Positions 34,290 to 46,972 of a DNA stretch of 64,000 nucleotides are shown here, piece after piece. Source of the stretch: Semisulcospira habei (lineage: Eukaryota > Mollusca > Gastropoda > Semisulcospiridae); assembly GCA_036245525.1 (NCBI GenBank), contig BTPG01000005.1, positions 213,942,179-214,006,178 of the forward strand. The letters are read 5' to 3'. Both the position numbers and the translations under genes were made by a program. Each line of letters opens with the position of its first letter. Positions within the stretch are counted from its first letter, which is position 1. The notes under the pieces were generated by a model that had not been told where the DNA came from, searched no databases, and worked only from the letters and a program-made list of their open reading frames with translations.

Positions 34290-37200
34290 ACATCGACAGC
34301 AGATATTTATGGACGCGAGCTCTGAAGATAGATAACTTTGAAATAGACTTTAAATGAGAGGGTAAGTTATTCCATGACTTAGCACCGAAAAATGATATGC
34401 TAGATTTGAAGATGTCGATTCTCGGTTTTGGGAGATGGAGTAAGCTGTTCCTCGTGTTCTCTCTATTCGTATGGGAAAACAGCTCACGGAGATAGGGAGG
34501 GGCGGCATCGTTTAGAATTTTTGCACTAATAAGCATCTATTAAGTTCCAATTGTTTACTGAGTGGTAGGATATTAAGGGCCTTCAGTCTTTCATCAGTAG
34601 GGGACGAACCAGGAAGAATAAGCTTAATACCTCGCCGGTAAAGGGAATTATTTTTTTTCAAATGAATGTCTCCACAGCCGTCCCAAATATTGGAAGCATA
34701 ATTACAATGTGTCTTGATGTGTGCGTTAAAGAATAGTTTTCGAGCATCAATGTCAACTATACAACTTAATTTGGATAATAAAAAGAGATTATTCGAAATA
34801 GTTTTACAGGCAGTTTCTATGTGAGGCTCCCAGCTGAGCTGTTCGTCGACTGTCACTCCTAACAAACGATGTTTTGACACTTGCTCTATGGGCTGAGAGT
34901 GAATGGACAGCACAAGGGGTTGCAAACCACGTTGATGCTTTTGGCGTGTTGTCACCAACATACTTTTCGTTTTAGGAATACTAATAATCATATGATTTTC
35001 TTCACATCAAGTTGACACTTCATCTAAACTATGTTGGAGGACAGCGCTCACGGTTGAAACATTTTTATCAGATACATGTAATGATGTATCGTCAGCAAAT
35101 AGTTCACAGTTTGTGTCGGGGTGTGATATTGACAGTGGAAGGTCATTTATAAAGATGTTGAATAATAACGGTCCTAGGGTGGATCCCTGAGGAACACCAT
35201 GGGTCACCAGTCCTTTCGCTGAGTATTTATCATTCAAGAACACTTTCTGCGTTCTGTCTAAGAGATAGGACGAGAGAAAAGCGACTGCATTTGAGTCAAT
35301 GTGATATAAAGGTAACTTCTTTAGTAAGATTGAGTGGTTAATGAGATCGAAGGCTTTTTTAAGATCTATCCCCACCCGGGTCTGCCCTGGGGGACTTGGG
35401 TGGGGTTAGGTACTTTTTAGTTCCCAGGGTCACCCTGGTCAGCCCCACAGGGTGAGTTTTTCTCTCTATTCTTGGGCATGTGTTTCTGTCTACCCGAGGT
35501 CCATTCACCTGTATTTGTCTTTTTAACACTCTCCCTACTGTCTGCACTGCCTGTAGCTCTTGATGTTGGATGTGTGTTGCTAGATGGTCTTAGCTTTATT
35601 TAGGCCCCATGTGTTAGGTTTATTTAACGTATTTGACCGGCTGGCGACATACATTCAATGTTCTGGGGGTTTTTGTGTTTTTTTTTTTTCACAAGCAGTG
35701 CAGGCACGTCCTGAGAAAGCCTTGTTGCTGTCGGGACGTTAAGCAATGTACAATCAATCAATCAATTTTTTAAGATCTAGAAATACTACACCTGAAAGTT
35801 TGGACTCATTTATGGCAGTAAGCCATTTGTGGGTTATGAGAGTTAAGGCTGTCTGACACGAATGTTTAGGCCGAAAAGCTGATTGTGCAGTACTAATAAG
35901 GCGGTTTTTCTCCAGGAATTGAAGTAAATGATTATGTATATGCTTTTCAAGTGGTTTGGACACTGCTGATAAGATTGAAATTGGTCTGTACTCACTTGGG
36001 TCGCTCAGATCTTTGCTTTTTGGTAGAGGAATAACTTTTGCTATTTTCAATTCATCGGGAAACATGTTCTTTTGAATCGAAAGGTTATATATAAAGGTTA
36101 TTGATTCAACAATATAAGGGAGCGCAATTTTCAGGATTTTACTGCTAATACCGTCTACACCACAAGATGTTTTACTTTTCATGTTGGTTATAGATTTTCC
36201 TACATCAATGACGGTCATTAGGGGAACTGAGAAAGTATTGCCGGCGTTTATCTGACTGTGCTGTTTCAATTGTTCTGAACATACGTATTCACTTGGCTCA
36301 CTGGTGTTCGTCTGTGACAGGGTTTTAGCAATGTTAAGAAAGTGTTCATTAGTACATCAGCTGTGAGGTGCGGGGGGGACACTCGTTGATTTGCTAGATT
36401 GTCCTTTAGTAAATGTGTTAATCACCTGCCACACGCTGCGTATGTCTTTGCCGCCCGCAATAATCTTTTCAGCATACTGCCTCTGTGCTTTACGAACTAA
36501 CGATTTAACTAGCTTTCGCTGTTTTTTGTACTCGTCAAATTTCTTTTGTTGTTTCAATAGATCTCTTAGTTCCATCGCAGTTTTAATCTCATCCGTCAGC
36601 CACTCAGGCACAGTGGGATGTTTAACACGCTTAGTGCGCCTCGGGGCATGTCTGTCAAGAACACCGAGGAACAACTTTTATACCAGTGGGACAGCGCTAC
36701 ATTGGGATCGTTATAGTTATACACATCGGAAAATGGTGTTTGGGAAAGTTCATGCAAAAAATCATCTTGGTTAAATTTTTTGAATGATCTGTAGAGGATG
36801 GTTATATGCTCCTTATGAAGTTTCTTTGGCAACTTCGCAGATAATGAAAAACAAATAGGAAAATGATCACTGACAGGTGCTGGGTACATAGACATTGCTA
36901 AGGGCACTGGCGGTGGTTGTATAAACATGGTCAATTAATGTGGATGAAGTAGCAGTGACCCTGGTGGGTGACTTAACTACTTGTGTAAGGGCTAAGAACG
37001 TTATCATTGATCTCCATGACGTGTTGCCAGGTTTCAATAAATCAACATTAAAATCACCGAGTATATGTATATCACCCTTGGAGTTTTGTACTTTGTCAAC
37101 CATTACAACAAAATCATCTTGCCAGGACACTGTAGCTGCGGGGTTTCTGTAAATAAAACATACGAAGGTCGGGGTTGACTTGGCGGTTGCTTTTATCTCA

Positions 37201-37532
37201 AGCCACAGGCTTTCCTCATGGGTGGATTCCAGGTCACATCGTCGTGTTACGTTGTTAGCAATAGTATTGTGAACATAAGCACAAATGCCAGTATGACCAG
37301 GCACTGAAACATCTCGCCTATGAATGGAGAAATTTTGTATGGTGATGGCTTGGTTACTTATATTCTCTGTCAACCTACTTTTTGTAAAGCCAAATATATG
37401 ATATGGGGAGGGTTGGTTGAGTAGTACTGTAACGTCTGATACTTTACTGCAAAGGTGATATACATTGAGGTGGCCTATTCTAAGCAAATGATCGCTGACA
37501 CTAGTAAACATGTCAGGTAACTTCGCAACCAA
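34290..37532 (-). pseudogene. LINE A ORF2: endonuclease and reverse transcriptase
   Basis: From 37,532 leftwards: RIGHLNVYHLCSKVSDV and FTKSRLTEN, then LGDFNVDLLKPG and SSTLIDHVYTT (endonuclease blocks), followed after a frameshift by SDHFPICFSL. The linker carries VPEWLTDEIKTAMELRD. RT blocks are KVIPLPKSKDLSDPSEYRPI, LDLKKAFDL (split by the SINE), GVPQGSTLGPLLFN and catalytic FADD at about 35,090. The C-terminus has HRLLGVTVDEQLSW and SWNNLPSHLKSI. A few frameshifts plus the SINE in motif A inactivate it. Confidence 0.8.
35369..35765 (+). mobile_element. SINE-A inserted in the RT of LINE A
   Basis: Full-length copy with the 5' hairpin and (AATC)n tail. A perfect 14-bp duplication, TTTTTTAAGATCTA, lies at 35,355-35,368 and 35,766-35,779. 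Removing the insert and one duplication restores the LDLKKAFDL codons of RT motif A, so the order of events is certain: LINE A first, SINE later. Confidence 0.92.
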
Positions 37533-38630
37533 ATACTAGTTTCAAATATACTAACAAACTAAATGACAGTTTAAACAACAATAACAAAGTGTCACAATAT
37601 GGCATGCAGATCAGTGGTCAAAATACAGCACTGAGACATGCGCGAAAGATAAAAAAGGAAGAAAAATATAGCGGATCGTAGATGTAAATAAAAAAAAAGT
37701 CTGCAGATATATAGGTCTCTGCGTGTGCAACGTACCGTTGCTAAAAACAAAACGCGATGAAGCGTACCAGAGTAATCTTATTCTATTTGCTACCGCCACA
37801 GTCAGTGATAAGAATCACTTTAATAGCGACTAAGTTGTGCACTCTTGTTCAATACACAGGCTAACACAGTTTGTAAAGTCACAGAGCGCTGCAATTGTCA
37901 TAATTATACGCGCATTCCGATGAGAATTGCACTCGGATGTTGACCACTAAGCCAGTCATCACACACTGATCAGTCATCAGGTGTCAAGTGCTAATCCTGA
38001 ACCTCTTAGTAACAGGATTATGTTGTATGATTGTATCGCGACTAATCGTCGCACAAAGAGGCGCACGCACTGGGTGTCTCTGATCCGTTACGGTCTATCA
38101 CACAACAAATACGAACTAAACGTGGTTGAGACTCCGTCGTGACTTCACACATTAGACACGTTATCTATGTCAGAAAAACGTACATGAATCTATATCGTGC
38201 AGTAAGTCACCGATTTCTCAGGTACAAAATGAGTTCAAAATCGCTTTGAGTATAGCGTCAATATTGAAGGATATAGACTTGATGGCGGTTCTACGTCGCA
38301 ATTAAAACTACACACGTTTCACAGTTACGACAGCAATAGAGTTCTGTAGTACTAATCAATTGATAATCATAAATTTGAGCATTTGGATGACATCAGTCCT
38401 GTATGAATAATCTCATTCGGGTTGATATATGACAGGAACAACAGTCCGACCCGGAGCCAGGACAGCCCGTACCGGCGCAACCCGAGCGTCTCACACAACC
38501 CTCCCCGGTCAGTGCCAAGGAAGGTTGTGGAAAACAATCAAAATACGCACACCAGCAAGGACCATTCAGGCAACGGGTCGGAATGTAGCGCCCATCAGAC
38601 ATCATTCTTTTTTTATATAATGAGAATTAA

Positions 38631-39130
38631 TTATTTGTTTTCACGCGATGTACACTGTCTAGCAGTGAAAAGAAGTTTCGCAATTTGCAATACTAATTCA
38701 ATGGGAGTTTGGTTGTCACAACTAGCAGTGGGCGCCCAGGCATTAGCAGCTGAGGTCTGGGCCGTTTCGGCAGATGAGGTCACAAGAGGCGGAAAGTCAG
38801 TTGTCTGGAACATCGGTGACTGCTGTTCCGCCTGGCCGCATGTGTTCGGGGACGAAGGGTCGACAGGCTGCTGGCCGAGTTTCGGCGGCACTGGCTGAAG
38901 AGGCCGAGTCAACTCTGAGTTGTTAACCTGAGCGGGTCGCACCCCGTGGCCATGACGTGCCAGGCGGGCCGGGCGCCCTCCAATCATGTCAGAGCCATGG
39001 GGTTTGCGTGCCAGGTAACCGGGTGCAGAGTTGAAGTTGGCATGATCTCGTGGAGCTACGTAGGGCCGGTATTCATCGTAGCGTATATTGAGGGCCAGCC
39101 GTTTTGTGCCTTCAGTGCTGGGGTGCATTC
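38631..39130 (-). pseudogene. LINE A ORF1 C-terminus (esterase end)
   Basis: Begins at 39,130 with DRMHPSTEGTKRLALNIRY. It matches the last esterase block of LINE B ORF1 (DPIHPSHMGTRRLAGNIKY) and continues for about 150 codons of low-complexity tail. The rest of ORF1 is missing because the copy is 5'-truncated at the GA tract. Confidence 0.6.
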
Positions 39131-39174
39131 TGTCACCGTCCCGGTAGAGGGCCTGGCGGGGGGCGTGATTCTTG

Positions 39175-39373
<199 letters not shown>

Positions 39374-39853
39374 ACAATGAACAATGAACAATGAACTTTT
39401 ATTTTACAACGGTAGAAGTATTTGGTTACAAGACCAATTTTCAAACTTGCCGTTGCTACAAACTACTTATCAACGTTTTCATAAACAAAACAATGGTCTA
39501 AAACATAACTAGGTCAAACACATACACACGCACGCATGTTCACTCGCAAACACACACACACACTACTCTAAGGAATTCAATTATGTGCTAGCAAACAAAA
39601 TACTGATGAATATAGCGCGATAGAAAAGAAAGAAAATGTGTTAAAAAAACCTTTAAAGAGAATTTTAAAAAAATTATGAATAAAAAATTCCAACTATAAA
39701 TTGCATAAATCGCGCACATGGTGTGCGCGTGCTTGCGCTCATGCGTACGTGCGTGCGCGTACGCGTGTGCAATCTGCCACATTATGACAGACCACGCACA
39801 CGATCACATAACGTGACCACACGCATGAACGCACACACGCACACAGACGCACG

Positions 39854-39894
<41 letters not shown>

Positions 39895-40076
39895 TCACAC
39901 ACCCATACGCACGAATGCACACAGCCACACATACACACACACACATACGCACAAACACACGCACGCCATACGCGTGCCAGTACATCAAGGCAGGTATTAC
40001 TTGTCAGACATGGAGTCAATGCACATTCCGATATATGTATTCTAAGAACATGCAGTTTTCCGCATGTAAAGCTGGA

Positions 40077-42927
40077 TTATTTTAGATATTTGAAGAGGCC
40101 GTCTTTAAAGGAGGGCAGGGACATACTTCTAAGGTTACATGGAATCGAATTCCAGAGAGTACTACCTGAGTATGTTAAGCTAGATTTAAAGATGTCAATG
40201 CGAGGCCGCGGAACCTGATAGTGCCGCCCCAGTCTGGGATGTCGTGAGGAAATTACTGAAAAAAATGGGTCAAGATAACGGGGCCCTTTTTGTTTACACA
40301 GCTTATACATAAAAATGGCTTTGTTACATATAAGGTGCTGCTTCAGGGGAAGCATACCAAGAACTTCAAGTTTTTTTTCCGTTGCTATTTGAGGATCCGG
40401 TAGGATAAGTTTAGCAGCCCTTCTGTGTAAAGTATTCAGCCTCTTTAAATGCACTTCACTTGAACCATCCCACACTGTTGATGCGTAGTCTATGTGCGAC
40501 TTTACGTGGGCGTTATAGAAAATTGTACGCGTCTCTACATCGGTAATGAATTTCAACTTTGATAGCATATAAAGTTTTTTTGAGACACGTTTACATACGC
40601 TGCTAATGTGAGTTTTCCACTTAAGTTGATCATCTACCGTGACCCCAAGGAGACGGTGTTGAGATACCTGTTGGACTGGTTTGCCGTTTACTGTTAGATC
40701 AAGAGAAAGTGGGCGCAGCTGATGTCTTTGACGTGTGGCTATCACCATGCATTCTGTTTTAGATGGATTAAGAACCATTGAATTAGAATCGCACCAGTGA
40801 GAAACCTCCTGCATGCTTTTTTGCAGACGTGTATTAATCGCATTAACACTATGATCAGGCGTATGAAGAGTTGCGTCATCCGCAAACAAATCACACGAGG
40901 TTTGGTTACTACTCAGGTGCAGTGGTAGATCATTTATGAAGACACAGAAGAGCAATGGCCCGAGGACAGAGCCTTGAGGCACGCCGCTCGTGACAATACC
41001 GTGGGACGAGTAGTTACCATTTAAGAAAACTCTTTGCCTCCTACCGCTGAGGTAGGAATTAAAAAACGATACGGCATCTGCATTGCATAAATATGCTTGA
41101 AGTTTAGACAAAAGGATGCTGTGGTCTACAAGATCAAAGGCTTTTTTGAAATCGAGATAGACTGTCCCAATCATTTGACATTGATTTATAGAAGTTAACC
41201 AGGTGTCAACAAGTCTTGTTAATGCCGTATGGCACGAATGTTTTGGTCTAAAGCCTGACTGATGGGTATGTAGAAGATTACAGGTATCAAGGTACTGGTA
41301 GAGATGTTTGTGAACATGTCTTTCAAGTGGTTTTGACAAGGAAGACAAAAGGGATATAGGTCTGTAGTTATTCACGTCCGTAAGATCTTTAGATTTGGGC
41401 AGGGGTATTACTTTAGCATGTTTAAGCTCAGTAGGAAACGTGTTGTGTTGAATACACAAATTATAAATGTAGGTTAGTGATTCAATTGTGTAAGGAAGGG
41501 AAAGTTTAAGTATTTTGGGGCTAATCTCATCAGGTCCGGACGATTTCTTGTTTTTTAGTGAATTTATAAGCTTGCCAACCTCGTGCACTGCTAAAGGGGG
41601 AATACAAAAGGATGACTTATCCACTGTCCTTTGCGAACAAAAGTTAAGTAGAGCCTCAGGACACGAATATGTACTTGACGTTTTGGATGAGGAGTTTACT
41701 GACTGGGCAACTGACAGAAAGTGTTCGTTAAAAGTGTCTGCGTTGAGCTGAGAGGGGATAGCGGATGATCTTCTACTGTTGCCTCTGGTGATAAGATTAA
41801 GCGCTCGCCAGAGAGAAGATGTTTCTCTGTTCTCCCTTACCATTCGTTCGAACAGAGTTTTTTTTAGCCCTTCGCACCATTGATTTGACACGGTTTCGTT
41901 GGCGCTTGTACTCAGAAAACTGTGTTTGTTTTCTTAAGTTATTACGAAGTTCCATCGCTTGGATAATATCTTGTGTTAACCAAGTCGGTAACGTATGATT
42001 TTTTACTCTCTTTTTTCGTAAAGGGGCAATTTCGTAATTAAGCACACTGTTGAAAAGATTATACCAGAGATCCAAAGCAGTGTCAGGATTGTCTTCATTG
42101 TGTACAATGTCAAATTGTGTTTGGTTAAGATCAGCTAGAAAGGCCGACTCACAGAAGTGTTTAAATGAGCGATAAGAGATGGTGGTGTGTCCAAGCTTAG
42201 GCTGCGCTGGTAGTTTTGATGACCATAAACATACAGTGGGATAGTGGTCACTGATACTGAGGTCAGCAACACTAACGTTATATACGTTTTGGGGACGGTT
42301 AGAGTAAATGTGATCTATGAGTGTTGCTGATGTGGGAGTAATTCTAGTAGGGGAAGAAACTAGTTGTTTTAGACCAAGCTGTGTCGTAACACAATCCCAT
42401 GCTGCGTGAGATTTAAGCATATCAATATTGAAGTCGCCTAGCAATAAGACATCGCTATTAGACAAATCAACATGTTCAATGGATTGCAGGAAGTCGTCAT
42501 ACCATTCATACGAGGCAGACGGGTTACGATAAAAAAGACCTATAATGACTGGTCTGGTTTTAGGGCCTTTGAGCTCAAGCCAGATACACTCTACGTCAGG
42601 GGTTTCTAAGTCTTCACGTCGACGAACGAGTGTTTGGATAGAGTTATGTATGTAAACGGCAATACCAGTCCGACCAGGCATACAGGGGTCTCGCCGAACA
42701 ATACTAAAGTTGGGAATACTGATGGCATCGTTACTCATATCAGGGTTTAAACGTGTTTCACTTGAACCAAACAAGTGGAACGGTTCAGGTGCGTTTAAGT
42801 AAACGTTTAAATCGGACACCTTATTGAAGAGGTGGTAGATATTCAGATGACCGATTTTTAGGTTGCACTGCTTCTTTGCTGGGTGCTTCATTTTCATTAA
42901 CGAAAGCAACCCTAAACTGCAGCGCAC
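40077..42927 (-). pseudogene. LINE B ORF2: endonuclease-reverse transcriptase, one frameshift
   Basis: Endonuclease frame 42,927-41,797: IGHLNIYHLFNKVSDL, GSSETRL, LFYRNPSASYEW, LLLGDFNIDML, SATLIDHIYSN and SISDHYPTV, all active-site blocks. RT frame 41,891-40,077: KVIPLPKSKDLTDVNNYRPI, YLDFKKAFDLVDHS, GVPQGSVLGPLLF, CDLFADDATLH and HRLLGVTVDDQLKW. The two frames are offset at a run of eight A's (complement near 41,856-41,863) inside RRAKK...LFERM. A single-base slip in that run is the only lesion I find across about 950 codons. It could be a polymorphism or assembly error, in which case the enzyme would be intact. Confidence 0.88.
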
Positions 42928-43529
42928 TAGAAGCTAATATGATTTTTTTTTTTACGTTAACCAAATAAAATAATAATTAAAAAAAGGAAATAGAGGAAGT
43001 ACACTCTATAGCTGTCAATGGTGCACAGTAGAATCGTACTATATGTGCACACCGCTTCAGCTATCGCACGTCAGGCGTGTCAGTAAGGGACACTAATAGT
43101 ACTGCAAGCACGAGTAGTAGCTGCTGGTAGTTCTTGGCGGTACACAACTAACGCACACGAAATTTAGTTCATACCACACAAATGAGGTATTATGAATACC
43201 GAAATAATGAAAACACTGTTTTTCGTTGTCAAATACAAATGCTGAATGAAAAGAACCAATTCGCTTAGCCGTGGCTAATATAGTTGATCGCACCCAAAAC
43301 GACTCAGTAAGCATGTGTTGGATTGATACTCTGAGACCAGTGTCCGCCATTAATAATAGCCGGCATGGGGAAGGCCGGAAAGTATGGAGCACACATGCCA
43401 CTGCCCGGGTGCGGGAGTCCGTACGGTGAAGGGTAGTACCACTGAACACCATCAGGGGGATTAAGTTTCTGTTGCCACAGAGCTGTAGGCGGATACATCA
43501 GTTGCTGTTGTTGGTGGTGATGTTGCCAG

Positions 43530-45782
43530 TCAACAAAAGCAACTGGCGTATTCTGTCTCTGACATTGTCTCTTCCTGCTGGTGTTGTGGTTCTTGTTGCT
43601 GTAGTTGCTGCTGCGGTTCTGTTTGATTTTGCTGCAGTTCGCACTGCTGCTGATATTGACGTTGATTTTCCTCTATTTGATGCGCAGCTAAAGGCGCACG
43701 CCCCGCAGCAACGTCCGAGTAGAGGTGATTAGCAGTAGTCTCATCGCTAGAACTGTCGGCCCGTTGCCGACTGGTTTTCCGGTGGCCATCTTCCCCGCCG
43801 TACTTAATATTACCGGCCAGCCTGCGAGTCCCCATGTGGGACGGGTGGATGGGGTCAAGGCGGCCTTTGTGATCCACGCGGTACAGCGCCTTGCGGGGAA
43901 GACCGCTTGGGGCTCTGAAAACACCCGTGTTGTCAACAAAGGTAGCGCCAAGCTTCTTGGCCGCGTGGCACATGTTGGCATTAGAGGGGAAGATGCGCTG
44001 ATTTAGTACAGAGTTTCTTCCCTGAGCAGCTGGCAAGATGGAGGAAGCCTGGATGCGCGCTTTGGGGAACGCCCTTTTGCACGCTGCGATCAGCGTTTCC
44101 CACTGCTGGCTGGTGATCTCCCGCTGCTTGCAATCATTGACCCCCACGTGGAAGGTGACAAGTTGGACGTGGGGTGATTGAGGCTGCTTCATGCACCAAT
44201 CAGTTAGGTGAGAAGTTTGCAGGCCGGACACTGAAGTGACCTGCACTCTCTCACCTTGGTACATAGTCATTTTCTCGCCCTTGACGTTTTGCAAAGCGGA
44301 GTCTCCAATTACTATGGTGGTGGTGCCGGCGTGGACTCGATGATCAAAATTCTCCTCGTTGGGAGAAGGACATTTATGGGGTAGTTGATTACGGCCCCTC
44401 TCACTTTGTTCCCGTTCGCCTGCACCGCAGATTTCCCCTTGTTTCTTGGTTTCGGACGGAGGCGCGTGGACCGTTATAAGTGTGCCGCCAGAAACCTGAT
44501 CCCGTAGTGTCCTTGACCTGATGAGCTTAGGTGGGGTAATTCGCACAGGGATCGTGTCACAGCAAGCGGTATGAGGGTTTACTCTGCCACTGTGAGTAAT
44601 CTCATCAGCTCCAGAGATGGTGGGAGTATAGGGTGATGCCTCGGGCCATGTTGACTGTGTGATGACGTAATTATTGACGGGTGCATCTAACCTCGCCACT
44701 TGACAGTACAGGTCATGAATGAGTTGGCTGTCATTGTCACGTGCGCATTGGAGGCCCTGCAATTTATCGGATAGCTGACAGTGCAAGTCTGACATGTCGG
44801 TCAGCTGGTCCTGGAACTGGGATAGTTTGCCACGCACGCAGGACTCAGACATCTGCAGATCGTTGGTCACCAGCACACCTGTCTCACGCACCTGGCACTC
44901 TAGCTGCTCCAGTCTTTGTCGCATCTCCACTTTGTTCTGAAACAGCTCCTGGCGTAGAGATTCAACAGAAGCAAGTTGGGCTTGGAGCTGAGTGAAGATG
45001 GTTGGCTTTGTGTCGCTGATACCAGAGACCACGAGCTGACTGCCAGCAGTGTCCACTTGAGTGCAAGCGACCGCGGTTCGTAACGAGGACACGTATCCTG
45101 TGACGAGGTCACTCACGGATGCTGTATATCTAACACTGCAAGTGGTGACCTCAGGCGAACAGCGAGCGGGATGCGACTTGGCCACGCACGACTGAGGACA
45201 CGTGATGGGCGTGGCCCGAGGGCTGACGAGAGAGAGTGTGGCGTTATCTAACTCAGGGATGAAGGTATGGTTAATTGGAGCGGGTGGGGTGTTTGCTGCA
45301 TCTGAGGAAGAGGGATGGTGGACGGTGAGGAGTGCGGAGCTTGAAGTATCACGGGTGGAGGGAGGGTGGAAGGGAGAGATATTGTCCACATCAGGGATTT
45401 CATCTACGCCAGCGCACGACGTTACGTTTGTTTCACTAGAGTGGTCAGTCACGGGGATGAGTGACATAGAGGCTGGCCGGCTGTGAACAGTAGTGGTTGA
45501 TGCCCCGCACTCGACCCCCGGAGAAGGAACAGAATAATGCAGTGAGCGGGGCTCAGGAGCCGGGAGCGCCAGGCTAGGGCGACGGGGCGTGACCAGGCCA
45601 TTAATCCCCTGGTCATCGTCACGTTCCTCACTCGGCAAGCTGGAGGACAGGGATAGATCAGGGTGGTGGCTGGCGTCACACAGGGGTAGGTGACTGAAGA
45701 TGGGTGGGGGTACATCACTCTCATCAAACTGTATATTCTGCAGTGACCTGACGGAACTCAGTCTGCACCCACTCCTCGGCAC
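43530..45782 (-). CDS. LINE B ORF1: coiled coil and SGNH-type esterase
   Basis: A 750-codon uninterrupted frame. The first 250 residues are Ser/Pro/Thr-rich. Around residues 255-370 is a heptad-rich segment (QLQAQLASVESLRQEL onward), probably a coiled coil for multimerisation. Around residues 475-665 lies an SGNH/GDSL hydrolase-like domain: VIGDSALQNV (block I, Ser), FHVGVNDC (block III, Asn) and DPIHPSHMG (block V, Asp and His). The tail is Gln-rich. ORF1 esterases of this kind are known from CR1/L2-group LINEs, where the protein is thought to bind RNA or membranes. It overlaps the upstream ORF by 59 nt in another frame. An intact frame of this length argues for recent activity. Confidence 0.85.
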   Translation of the reverse strand: MPRSGCRLSSVRSLQNIQFDESDVPPPIFSHLPLCDASHHPDLSLSSSLPSEERDDDQGINGLVTPRRPSLALPAPEPRSLHYSVPSPGVECGASTTTVHSRPASMSLIPVTDHSSETNVTSCAGVDEIPDVDNISPFHPPSTRDTSSSALLTVHHPSSSDAANTPPAPINHTFIPELDNATLSLVSPRATPITCPQSCVAKSHPARCSPEVTTCSVRYTASVSDLVTGYVSSLRTAVACTQVDTAGSQLVVSGISDTKPTIFTQLQAQLASVESLRQELFQNKVEMRQRLEQLECQVRETGVLVTNDLQMSESCVRGKLSQFQDQLTDMSDLHCQLSDKLQGLQCARDNDSQLIHDLYCQVARLDAPVNNYVITQSTWPEASPYTPTISGADEITHSGRVNPHTACCDTIPVRITPPKLIRSRTLRDQVSGGTLITVHAPPSETKKQGEICGAGEREQSERGRNQLPHKCPSPNEENFDHRVHAGTTTIVIGDSALQNVKGEKMTMYQGERVQVTSVSGLQTSHLTDWCMKQPQSPHVQLVTFHVGVNDCKQREITSQQWETLIAACKRAFPKARIQASSILPAAQGRNSVLNQRIFPSNANMCHAAKKLGATFVDNTGVFRAPSGLPRKALYRVDHKGRLDPIHPSHMGTRRLAGNIKYGGEDGHRKTSRQRADSSSDETTANHLYSDVAAGRAPLAAHQIEENQRQYQQQCELQQNQTEPQQQLQQQEPQHQQEETMSETEYASCFC

Positions 45783-46242
45783 GTACCCCCTGAATCAGAC
45801 AGGTTCCGCCAAGACTACGGTTGAGTTTATAGTATAGGCTGACCGTGATGCAGTTGACACCCTCTCTTCTTACTTGCACAAAGGTCTTGGCAAGGGTGTC
45901 GGGGATTCCGGCTGCACGGGTGCAAACGCTGAAGTCAGTCCGAGTTACTGTTTTATTATCAAAGTCTGTGTCTATCCACACTACCTCGTATCCACAGTTG
46001 GCTGAGTTTAATAGATCGACGTAGCGGATGGACAGCGCCTTCCTCCAGCGCTTTAGGACGTCGATATTTGTATCATTGAAAACTTTCTGCTTGTGGTCAA
46101 GAGTGTCTTTTACAATAGGATCACTGGAATTAGGAGACTGGGAGGGGGCGTGGGACTGTAAGATGGACTGGCGTAACAAGACAGAAGATGAATACGCCAT
46201 GATAGTTGGGGTGTGAGGGGGAAGGGAAGAGTACGGTTGCAC
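45724..46242 (-). CDS. LINE B upstream ORF, overlaps ORF1
   Basis: 172 codons. After a low-complexity start comes a compact domain: LKRWRKALSIRYVDLLN, GYEVVWIDTDFDN, RREGVNCITVSLYYKLN and a C-terminal EWVQTEFRQVTAEY. I do not recognise a named family. The alternation of hydrophobic strands with conserved W and Y residues suggests a folded domain. Its stop lies 59 nt past the ATG of the esterase ORF, so the two could be joined by frameshift or read by reinitiation. Alternatively one indel split a single ORF1. Confidence 0.55.
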   Translation of the reverse strand: MQPYSSLPPHTPTIMAYSSSVLLRQSILQSHAPSQSPNSSDPIVKDTLDHKQKVFNDTNIDVLKRWRKALSIRYVDLLNSANCGYEVVWIDTDFDNKTVTRTDFSVCTRAAGIPDTLAKTFVQVRREGVNCITVSLYYKLNRSLGGTCLIQGVRAEEWVQTEFRQVTAEYTV

Positions 46243-46244
46243 GA

Positions 46245-46970
46245 GGGTGTGTGTGTGTGGGGGGGGGGGGGGGTTCAGGGGCAGATTAGTAGAGACGCGG
46301 ATGGAGCTTCATGGGCTATGGAAAGTAACGTGCTTCTGGATGTTCATTTCGGAAACAGGTAATCACTGGCAAGTCAAGTGGTGCCGTCTTGTTGAGAAAA
46401 TAATTATAGTTCCACTGGCAAGTCAATTGGTACACGGCCAGCCGCTGTGGCACACACATCGCGTGCTCGCGTAAAACATTGCGCTCAGCTCTGTGCTGTC
46501 AGTGGCCGGTATCGAAGGAGGCTACACGCGCGGCTCCTTATCTTTCGGCCCGCACGCGCGCGCGCCTCAAAACTAAATGGCGGGAGGCCTTGAATAGCCG
46601 TGGGGGATGAGGGTGGTACAATCAGTAAGGGGTGAACGTGACAGACTGCAGCCCCGAGGGAGGGGTGGGGTGGGGGTGGGTGGGGGGTGGGTAGAGGCTA
46701 TAGTGGGCGAGGAGGGTGGGGGCTACACGGCAGCCACGCCATGGCCGCCATCACAGTTTGCAGCGCTGATGAGCATTGTCAGTTGAGAAAATATAGTCAC
46801 TCACGTGTTCAGTCTGTCCAATTTTCACAAAAAAAAAACACACCACCAAAATCCTCGTTCACTCATGAAGTCACACACCAAATATCAATTAACAAACTTT
46901 TGTTAGTCCATGGAAATAGGGTGAACTAATGCCCACGATGTAAACGGCCGTGCGGCGCGGACAGCCGCGC

Positions 46971-46972
<2 letters not shown>
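46245..46972 (-). other. LINE B 5' leader with G-rich runs
   Basis: Non-coding stretch between the upstream ORF and the (GA)n tract. It contains poly-G at 46,259-46,274, a G-quadruplex-like run at 46,652-46,692 and GC-rich CGCGCGCGC around 46,556. It is presumably the 5'UTR and promoter region of LINE B; CpG-rich internal promoters are usual for LINEs. Confidence 0.5.

Noticed and set aside
43725..44006. Plus-strand ORFs across 43,472-45,486
   Set aside because: They are shadows of the long minus-strand ORF1 of LINE B.
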